NCBI GenBank assembly: GCA_014529385.2
Contig: CM043942.1
Location: 23,802,491 to 23,866,490 of the forward strand
Reading direction: 5' to 3'
DNA: 64,000 bases
Origin: Adiantum capillus-veneris
Taxonomy: Eukaryota > Streptophyta > Polypodiopsida > Polypodiales > Pteridaceae
Shown here in pieces: positions 55,337-64,000 of the stretch. The translations under genes and the position numbers were made by a program. The notes below the pieces were generated by a model. The model saw only the letters and a program-made list of their open reading frames with translations, was not told the origin of the DNA and searched no databases. Within the stretch, counting starts at the first letter, position 1; every line of letters begins with the position of its first letter.

Positions 55337-57999
55337 TGAAAACTTGCAAGATAGTCCTTGACAAGCTCACTTTGGCTTAGTGCAACTTATCTCTTTTTGC
55401 CCCTGGTCAGGTCTCTCAAAAGTCAGGAATTTATGACTTTTTGGTCTCTGGAAACTGGTCTTGGGGTACCCTAAAAGTTTGGATCTAGGAAACCTAGTAA
55501 AATTCAGCTCTAAAATTCAGGTCTAGGTGTGTACTATTGCCCACAAGCTTTCTTCCTAGCTATACCTGACTCAATCTGGAGTTGTCTATCAAAAGTTAGA
55601 GCAATTTTAGTGAACTGCACTTGAAACAGCACTCAAAACAATCTCAAGACGAGAACACAGGAACTTTGGCTTGTATCTTGGTCTCCATAAGGTATCTTTA
55701 GCTCAAACTTGAGATTTGGGATGTAATCAAGTATATCTACAAGATCACCAAGTCAGATACCCCCACTATGCTGAGAGGTACATGGATCGCGATCCATGTT
55801 CCCTGTCAAATTTTTTTCTCCAAATTTTGACTATGTGTAGACAAGGTCATAAGCATGCTATATACCAATTTTCATCAAAATCTGAGGTGGAGATACATGG
55901 ATCGCCATCCATGTTCAACCACACTTGGACTTGTCCTCTCAAAAGTTTGTTTCTGACTATGTCCACAAGCTAAATCTCATATATTTTTGGATTTGGACTT
56001 GTTTTAACAGGTCAAATACCCAATACTAGGTCTGCACTGCAGTTTTCTATGTGTCACCTGTTTTGCTCCCTTTTGACCCAAATTTGCTCATTTTTTTTCA
56101 AAATTGGACTTGGGGATATGTTTTCTTATGTAAGCACTACTGATTTCGAAAGTTTCAGGGCAAGCTGTCACTATGGGTACATGGATCGCGATCCATGTTT
56201 GGAGCCCAAATTGACTTCTCTTGGTATCATTAGATTCACCATGCTTAGGAGGTCCTATGGTATCAATTTTTTTTGAAAATGGACCTCTGGATTGAAAGTT
56301 AGGTCAATTCTGGCACTTGCACAGAGTACTTTGCAGTTATGGGCTTTTGGTTTGGTTTTTGGTATCCAAATTCACTTTTGAAAAGACCATTAGATTCCTT
56401 GTGATGTCCTCTAGCTATGGTGCAAATATGGTATCAGTCTGTGACAAAGAAACATGGATCGCGATCCATGTACCTATGTGTCAGAAGGTACTAAAACTTG
56501 ACACACAGCTTGTCCTTGGTCTCCTGATCCCTGCTATATGGTTTTTGTATGATTTGGACTTGTTTAGGTCAGTCAAAAGTCAATTCACAGGTCAACTTTA
56601 GGGTTTTCACCTTGAACTGTTTTTGGCTCTTTTCACCCACTTTTTGAACTTTTTTGACAAAATTTCTTTGGGGACTTTTGTTCACAATAGTCTCTGCTAC
56701 TAGCTTGAAAAGGTTTTTTCCAAAAATTTCTCAGAGGTACATGGATCGCGATCCATGTTCCACCACTTTTGGATCTAAATTTTTTGTGTGTTGATAGCTT
56801 GTGATGTTTGTAGATTGCTCACAAATTTTTTGGAATTTGGGTCAGTTTTGCCCTACCAAATTTGACTTTTACATTCTGTTGTGGCAGTTTTGACAATGAA
56901 CTGTTTTTGGCTCTTTTGACCACTTTTTACAAGTTTTTTGCATATGGTTCCTTTGGGAAAAGTGTTTGTCTATGTGTCAGCTATCCACTACTCAAATCTC
57001 AGCCAAAAAATTTTCCAAAAATTTTCATGAGGTACATGGATCGCGATCCATGTTTGGAAACCAAACTGACATTTCTTGGTACCATCGGGATCAACATGTT
57101 TACTAAATGCTATGGTATCAAAAATTTTGGATTTGGACCAGTTTTTGTCATTCAAAAGCAAGTTTTTATGTCTGTCCTGCGGTTTTTGACTAGTTTCTGT
57201 ATTTGGCTATTTTGACCAACTTTTGTCAATTTTTTGACATGGCCCCCTTTGGCAAAGTTGTTCTAAATGATATCAGGAATGTATTTGTCAAATATTAGCC
57301 CCAAATGCCAAAAAGGTACATGGATCACGATCCATGTTTGGCAGCATTTTTTCATGAATTTTGTTCTGTTGGTTCTTTATGCCCTGTAGAAGCCAAATCT
57401 CACCCCTTTTTGAATTTGGATCCCAAAATCTCAAGATTTGCTCAATTTTGTGTCTGCAATGTCTGTTTTGCTGTTTTTCCCCTAACACCCAATTCTGATG
57501 TGATTTTTTGAGTTTTCTTTCAAGCAAACTTGATCAGAGCAGTTTCCCAATGATGTACAGTGTATCTAGTCACTTTTTTGCAAATTTGGTTTTTTGGGGT
57601 ACATGGATAGCGATCCATGTTCCTCCACAGAATATAACCAAACTTCTTAGATTGCTTCTAGAGAGTATATTGATGCCCTAGATCCACAAATTCTTGAATT
57701 TGGATCACTTTTGAGATCTCTACCATTAAATTTTCAAATTTTTAGAGTTATGGTCATTTTTGCCAAAATATGATTTTCACCCTTTTTTCCCTCAATCTTT
57801 TAGCCCAAATTTGATCGTTGTAGTTTCTACTTACCCTACTCCTAAGTATTGAAATGAACATGAAACAAAAACAAACAAAATGGTACAAAATAAAGTCGTA
57901 ACAAAAACGGTACAGCACTCTGAAAGCATAGAGAAAATTGAAGAATGAAATGCTTTTGGCTATCTCACTCACAACCCTCTTTACTTCTCAAGAATAGAT
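55337..57999. other. Element C leader between the 5' LTR and gag
   Basis: Noncoding, T-rich on the plus strand and filled with diverged tandem repeats that carry the palindromes listed separately. No long frame is present, and no standard initiator tRNA-Met primer site was found next to the LTR at about 58,000. Confidence 0.65.
55780..57620. repeat. Array of eight 20-bp palindromes in about 285-bp diverged repeats
   Basis: ACATGGATCGCGATCCATGT or a one-base variant occurs at 55,780, 55,895, 56,179, 56,452, 56,739, 57,034, 57,318 and 57,601. Five copies are perfect palindromes. Three carry one change (55,895; 57,318; 57,601). Spacings are 115, 284, 273, 287, 295, 284 and 283 bp. The sequence between copies is related (for example TTTTTGGCTCTTTT and CCTTTGGG recur) but far less conserved than the palindrome. 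Confidence 0.93.
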
Positions 58000-58896
58000 C
58001 TAACAAGTCCTCGCCTTCTAGACTCTATCAAGCACTAACCCCTTGTCTAGGAAAGTGACTCCGATGGGGCACGGAGACTCTATGAGATCGTCAATCTCAC
58101 GAAGTGAACCTTAACAAGAAAACACACTAGCTCAACAAGCAAACCAACACTCAAAGATCAGGGAAATATGTCTATCTCCTTTCTCACAACTCTAGGTCAT
58201 CACGCCATTTCGGCACTCGAACGGACTCAAAATACAATGAAACTTTAGGAGGAGGTCTAGGACACCTAGGGGCACTATCCTAACAAGTCTGGTTGCAATC
58301 CAACAAGGTACCAAAATCACGATCCATCATGAAAAAGGTCCTAAAAACTGCAACATAACTATCCAGAACTGTCGTCCTATGGTCTAAGAACACTCTCCTA
58401 TGGTCAAAACGACTATAAACAATGATTTAAGCACTCAAATTTGCAATTATAGCTCACAGACGCGCAGTCGTGAACCACAGCAAAACTAACAATGCTTACA
58501 CTTGAATTAAAGAGCAAAGAGAGAGGAACACAATGCAAGTTTCTGAATCAAAAACGGATTACCAAATCATTAGCTACGATGATTACAAGTTTGGAGCAGC
58601 TCGTAGCTTGAGCATACGTTTTCAGAGCTCCCTTCTTCTTCTCAAAATAAGCCCTCCTCTTCACATTAAAGTTATTGACCTTTATACCTAGGGCATTCTA
58701 AATGGCCAGTGGCCGGCTCACACGGACCTTTACAAATATCGGTACATCATTACAACTCAGGGGATTGATCCACTACTCTGTAATCAGGATTTACACAGAG
58801 TATTACTACACTAACTCGGCAAAATAATCGACTACAAATGTGGTGTCCGGCTACATGTCCGGCCAGTTGGGTGCCCGTTTGATCTGTCCTCAAACA
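58000..58896 (-). repeat. Element C, 5' LTR
   Basis: It matches 28,049-34,527 minus copia 1. The outer end CTCAAACA (58,896) is followed by AGGC, duplicated at 28,044-28,047. The inner border at about 58,000 is approximate because the last 50 bp differ between the LTRs. The uninterrupted sequence at 58,117-58,128 is the empty site for copia element 1. Confidence 0.8.
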
Positions 58897-61800
58897 AGGC
58901 CTCTCTCCAATTCGGGAAGAAGAAGAGGATCCATACGAAGGACACAAAAATTTCCTTCTTGATGATGCATCTCCTTCCCAAAGGAGAACTCAAGAGCCCC
59001 TACCAAAGGAATGACAAAAGTCATTCTCCTACCACCTCGGCAGAGATGGCCCCACGAAGATGGTGGGCAAAATGCTCTCCATCACCTCCTAAACGGAGAA
59101 GACCATCGCACACCTCTCCATATCATAATTCAAAGAGGGATGATAAAAAGCAAGAGAAGGAAAAGGCGAGAAAGAGGTCACCCTCTTCTCCATCTTCTTC
59201 ATCTTCTTCGTCTTATGAAGAAAGTGATGGTGCCAACAAGGAAGACCAAGGCAAGAAAAAGGCGAGAAAGAGGTCACCCTCTTCTCCATCTCTCTCAAAT
59301 TCTTCATCTTCCGAAGAAAGCGATGGTGCGATGTTTGAACCATCAAAAAGAAGAGGCCATAGGAAATCCTATGCCGCATGGAAGAGATCATCCAAGCTCA
59401 AGAAGTTCAAAGAGAGAGGAAAGAGCATCTCTTTCCTTACCTACGATGGCACCTTTAGTGCTACGACAAAGTCTTGGCTTTCATCCAACAATTCAATGCG
59501 GCGTTTGGAGATGAGGGCTTCACGGAGTCCTCTAAGCTACGCCATGTAGCTATGCACTTTCAAAAGTCCACCAAGCAATGGTGGTCTAGCCTACGGGCCA
59601 ACGGTGAAGCTCCACAAACATGGAAAGCTTTAAGAGCTTCCATTATAAAGCAGTTTTTGGCCACCGATGCCAAAGGCAAAGTACTCACCGAATGGCAAAG
59701 CTTGAAGCTCTCTCCCTACAAATCTATTCACAAATATGTAGACAAGTTTTGGGATTTACATCTCAAAGCCATTGTCTTCAAAAAGATGGATTTTGGAGAG
59801 CAAAAACAACAATTTTGTGCGGGCTTAACTGAAGAAATGACGGAGTATGTTAACTCCCAAAGGCCCCGCACCATATATGCGGTCATACACTATACTATAG
59901 TGGCTTTACGAATCAATTTCTAAACGGGGGCTAAGAGAAATCCTAAGCCCACGGAAAACAAGGGTTCTAATGAGCCTAAGGGGAAGGACGATGTCCAAAA
60001 GTTTCCTGAGGGAACTTCCAATAACCACAAAGCTAAGAAGAAGGGAGTTTATAAAGGCAAAAACAAACTCTCTCCTAAAGAGCTTGAGCGTTATCACAAG
60101 GATAACCGTTGCTTCAAATGTGGCGAGCAAGGACATGCGTACCGCGCTTGTCCCCAAAAGAACACCCACCATGAGCCTCCTAAAGCTACCTTGGTTGAAA
60201 TCCAAGAAGAGGAAGCTCACCACAAAGGATCTCCTCTATGCCATGCTTGGGGAAAGGTAAGTGTACATGATTCTTTTATTCTCTTTGACCCTGGTTCTAC
60301 TCACAATTTTATATCCACAGAGTTGGCCACCAAGCTAGGCATACAAGCTTACGATATGGGAGATGTCCTACCCGTAGATGGTGCTTTCAAGGGGCAAGAA
60401 GCTTCAGTCGCTCCCTTAATCAAGAAATTGAGGTTCCATGTCCAAAGCTATGTGCACAAAGAGGACTTCTTTATCTCTCCTCTCAAGCATGAGGATGTAA
60501 TCCTAGGGGCACCATGGTTTGATCGCACGGCTGCCAATGTTAAATTCCCTGAAAAGAAAATCTACTTTAAGTACAGGGAAAAAGATATGTACATATATGC
60601 TAAGGAGTTGGGTAACACCATACCCATTGCACATACGCAAGCTTTCAATAAGTCAATAAAGAGCTCTATTCCTGTGTACATGATTTGTGTTAAAGATCCT
60701 CAAAATGAACCTAATGCTTTAGTGAAAGAAAATATAAACAATCACAAGAAATTAGAGTTATCCAATTTTCTCAAGGGGTTTCAAGATGTTTTTATTGACA
60801 ACATCCCTTGTGAACTACCTCCTAAATGAGGCAATGATGACCTTGCAATTTAACTTCTTCCAGGAAGTTCACCGCCTAATAAACCTCCTTATAGAGTTTT
60901 GCAAGATCAACAAGAGGAGATTATGCGGCAAGTGCATGAGTTAGTTGAGAAGGGCATGGTTAGGCCTAGCTCATCTCCATTTTGTTCACCTGTGCTACTA
61001 GTGCAAAAGAAAGATGGCACATATCAAATGTGTGTCGCCTATAGAGCACTAAATAAAATCACTATCAAGAATAGATTTCCCATGGAGAATACCTTTTGAT
61101 AAGCTACAAGGGTCGACCTACTTTAGTAGAATTGACCTAAAAAGTGGCTACCATCAAGTAAGGATAGTTGATCAAGGTATTGTAAAGACCGCATTTTGCA
61201 CTACGTTTGGTCTCTATGAATACATTGTCATGCCTTTTGGCTTGGCCAATGCACCAGCCACATTTAACCGCTTGATGGAGAAGCTATTTAGGCCTCACCG
61301 AACCTTTACTGGAGTGTTCTTTGACGATATTATCATCTACTCTAATTCACTAGACGAACACAAGCAACATCTCTAGATAATATTTCAAGTCTTGAGAGAG
61401 AATAAACTTTATATTAATCGAAAGAAAAGTGAGTTTTTCTTACAAGAGATTCAGTATTTAGGTCACATTATCTCTCAAGATGGCATCCAAATGGATCTAT
61501 CAAAACTAGAGGTAATAAAAGGATGGCCTAAACCAAGGAATCTTCATGAACTAAGAAGATTTATAGGTATGTGTGCATACTATAGATGCTTCATAGAAAA
61601 GTTCTCACAACATGACCTAACAAAGAAAAATGTTAGGTATACATGGTCTGCCAAGGAGAACAATGCTTTCGAAAAGCTTAAAGAAAAGCTTATCTCTCAA
61701 CCTATGCTTACACTCCCGGATCTCTCAAAGCCATTTGAGGTCCAACGTGACGCTTGTGGTGATTGCCTTGGAGCTGTTTTTCTCCAAGAAGGGCACACCA

Positions 61801-63600
61801 TAGCCTATGAAAGTCGAAGGCTCGACCCTATTGAGCAAGCTCTAGGCATATATGAAAAGGAACTCCTCGCAGTTCCACATGCCTTAGACTAATGGAAGCA
61901 TTATCTGTTGGGGACTTCTTTCATGACACGAACCAAGTTCTCCGACAAACAAATGAGGTGGGAAAATTTTCTTTGACAATTTCATTTTCATATTGCTCAC
62001 ATTGCTGGCAAGCATAATCAAGTATCCGATTCACTCTCAAGACGGCCAAGAGTGAATGCGGTTTCCATAGCAACTCAAATGATCTATCTTCTATGATAGA
62101 TGAGTATGAAATTAATCCCGATTTTAGAGATGTGGTTTCAGCCCTTGCACTAGGGAAGATAGAGAAACCATTTACTTTACAAGATGGTTATCTTCTCTAT
62201 GGCAATAGACTATGCGTTACTAACTCACTACGTGAGAAAGTAATGTATGAATCTCAGGCTTCTCCTTATGCGAGGCATAGAGGGATTCAATCTACCCTAA
62301 AAGGGATTTAAACATATTCTATTGGCCTACCATGAAAGCAAACATACAAGAATATGTTTCTAAATGTCTGGTATACCAAAAGATGAAGTTTGATAGAGGG
62401 AAGCAACCTGGATTGCTTCAACCTTTGCCAATCCCTAATTCACCATGGGAGAGCATGGTTGCTTCAACCTTTGCCAATCCCTAATTCACCATGGGAGAGC
62501 ATGATTGCTTCAACCTTTGCCAATCCCTAATTCACCATGGGAGAGCATATCCATGGATTTTATCTTTGGATTGCCTAAGTCTATCCATGGGAATACGGGA
62601 ATATGGACGTTAGTAGACAGGTTCAACAAACAAGCTCATTTTATACATGTCAAAAAGACTATCAAAGCCCATCAAATGGAAACCCTCTTCATTTCACAAA
62701 TCTTCAAGTACCATGGCTTGCCAATGCCCATAGTGTCAGATAGAGATCCTAGAATGACTAGTAATTTCTGAAAGGGTCTCTTTGAGAATTTAGGGACAAG
62801 GCTAATCTTCTCTTCGGCCTATCACCGGCAAACGGATGGCCAAAGTGAAATAGCTAACGTAACAATTCTTGATCTACTAGAAGCCTATGTAACGGAAGTA
62901 GATCAAAGGTCCCAATGGCAGAAGTACTTATCCTTAGTGGAGTATGCCTACAACAACAATGTGCATAATTCCACGGGAAAAGCACCTTTCGAGGTAATTG
63001 AGGAAAGATCTAAAAGTCCCCTGCTGCTTAAGGTACATGGGAAGATCTTCGTTGCAGATGAGTATAGTCGAGACCTACAAGAATCTTTCCAAAAGAGTAA
63101 GGATGCTAACTCTATCTCACAACAAAGGCAAAAGGCTACTGCTGATAAGCACAGAAGATCCCAAGCCCTTAAAGAAAATTATTAAGTCTTGCTTAAATTT
63201 CTCAAAGCTCGATTAAGGCACACCATGGGCAAGAATCCTACGGAACACCAAAAGTACTATGCTAAGTTAGCAAAAAGGTATTATGGTCCCTTCCATATTC
63301 TTAGGCCAATCAATAAGATGGCCTATCAACTCAAGTTGCCCAGCCATTTGCTCATACACAATGCTTTTCATCTGAGCCTACTAAATTCTTACCAAGGAGA
63401 GCCACCTCAAGAACCAACTATTGAAGACCCACCGGAGATTGAGGACCAAGAAGAAGTGTTGTAGCTCAAGTCCATTCTCCGACATGAAGACAAGGTATTA
63501 AGAGGCTGTAAGACTATCTGACGATGTCTTATTAAGTTTAAGAATTATCCTTTTGAAGATGCTAGATAGATGAAAGGCATAAAATTAAAGGATAACCTAA
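58897..63600 (+). pseudogene. Chromovirus G1 gag remainder and pol
   Basis: Plus-strand order: gag linker with poly-Ser RS/SP repeats (59,160-59,320, one block duplicated); capsid-like part to 59,924; CCHC knuckle CFKCGEQGHAYRAC (about 60,110-60,151); protease with DPGSTHNFIS (about 60,290); reverse transcriptase with VQKKDGT, MPFGLANAPATF and FFDDIIIYS (61,000-61,350); RNase H to about 62,040; integrase HHCC and core to about 63,290; a chromodomain-like tail (ILRHEDKVLRGCKTI, KFKNYPFEDAR) at 63,470-63,575. The chromodomain marks the chromovirus clade. Stops at about 59,924, 60,829, 61,099, 61,375 and 62,311, and a 46-bp triplication at 62,413-62,550, break it. Confidence 0.9.
62413..62550 (+). 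repeat. Three tandem copies of a 46-bp unit in G1 integrase
   Basis: The unit starting TTGCTTCAACCTTTGCCAAT and ending GGGAGAGCAT(g/a)g/t occurs at 62,413, 62,459 and 62,505. Two extra copies add 92 bp and shift the frame between the zinc-binding part and the integrase core. Confidence 0.93.
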
Positions 63601-63988
63601 ACCTTGTCAATGCTTACAATGCTTCCCTAGAGTAAGCGAATGTACATATGTTTAAAATGAACAAAGTTTTGTCTTATAAGACTCTCTTTTTCTTTATTGT
63701 GCACAAATGTGAAGTAGTATGCATGCTTAGAATCAAGTTTCCGAAGATGACGTCTTCCAAACACCAAGTAAAGCTTGTCACTCTACTATGGAAGATTGAT
63801 AGGACTAATGTGCAGACATGCTTGCGTCCGCTTAGGCTCTCAAGTGCCAAATGAATTAGTCATCCATTTTGGAACAATGTCATAGGGTAAGATAGGGATC
63901 CTCTACCCGCTAGAAAAAGGACTAATGAATAGGATTTATCTTCTCTACCCCATAGTCGAGGACGACTATGATTTCAAGAGAGAGGTAA

Positions 63989-64000
63989 TGTCATAATAAC
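63989..64000 (+). repeat. Start of the G1 3' LTR (runs out of the window)
   Basis: TGTCATAATAAC follows the polypurine tract AAGAGAGAGGTAA (63,976-63,988). The same border is seen at 9270-9284 on the minus strand. Confidence 0.85.

Larger units (their letters stand above)
28049..58896 (-). mobile_element. LTR retrotransposon C, gag/protease-only, host to three later insertions
   Basis: About 11.3 kb of its own sequence remains after removing copia 1, copia 2 and transposon copy R. LTRs are about 0.9 kb. Gag with extra N-terminal domain, knuckles and protease-like segments are present. Reverse transcriptase, RNase H and integrase are not seen, so it appears non-autonomous. Target duplication is AGGC(A/C). 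Confidence 0.8.
25812..64000 (+). mobile_element. Chromovirus G1 (Ty3/gypsy), split by element C
   Basis: About 7.3 kb of its own sequence is visible: 5' LTR, gag, pol, chromodomain and the first bases of the 3' LTR. Element C and its three passengers occupy 28,049-58,896. It sits in G2's 5' LTR in opposite orientation. Confidence 0.88.

Noticed and set aside
55780-57620. Palindrome array as a CRISPR-like array
   Set aside because: Spacing of about 285 bp, related spacer sequences and the eukaryotic retrotransposon context exclude it.
59011-59514. Second plus-strand frame of 167 codons overlapping G1 gag
   Set aside because: It is an alternate frame of the serine/arginine-rich gag linker, whose purine-rich codons keep several frames open.

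Overview
The window looks like nuclear DNA of a land plant: nested LTR retrotransposons primed by initiator-tRNA-Met-type sites, a decayed plant-type PPR gene, short GT-AG introns and long TG microsatellites. Frequent PPR remnants and very deep nesting would fit a fern or another large-genome non-seed plant, but that is inference. I see no intact host gene. Almost every base belongs to a mobile element.

Layout. 1-1340: PPR pseudogene. About 1.6-8.28 kb: a decayed copy (copy L) of an unusual DNA transposon, with a tandem hairpin array, a plus gene C and a convergent minus gene D; its right end abuts a TG microsatellite inside the LTR of chromovirus G2. 8.28-25.8 kb: G2 (Ty3/gypsy, minus strand), split by element D (13,226-23,063), a Tat/Ogre-like gypsy element with 2.15 kb LTRs and a second RNase H. 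25.8-64.0 kb: chromovirus G1 (plus strand), sitting head to head in G2's 5' LTR. G1's gag is split at 28,048/58,897 by element C (28,049-58,896), a minus-strand LTR element with gag and protease-like regions but no visible reverse transcriptase or integrase. Element C has itself received three insertions: intact Ty1/copia element 1 (28,193-33,752, minus), decayed copia element 2 of the same family (35,462-41,013, plus), and a second, TIR-bounded copy (copy R, 46,312-54,682) of the DNA transposon.

The most interesting system is that DNA transposon. Copy R has 33-bp terminal inverted repeats and four genes in alternating orientation: A (plus, small, unrecognised), B (minus, a histone H3 fold joined to an Ulp1/C48-type cysteine protease and a lysine-rich tail), C (plus, acidic, unrecognised) and D (minus, N-terminal CxxC and coiled coil, then a probable RNase-H-like transposase). 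Copy L shares genes C and D, their convergent order, one intron position and the right terminal sequence. Both copies carry stops, frameshifts or deletions, so neither looks autonomous now. A plausible but untested reading is that D (perhaps with C) mobilises the DNA while B acts on chromatin or on SUMO/ubiquitin-like conjugates.

A second notable structure is the leader of element C: eight copies of a 20-bp palindrome (ACATGGATCGCGATCCATGT), spaced mostly 273-295 bp apart in otherwise strongly diverged tandem repeats.
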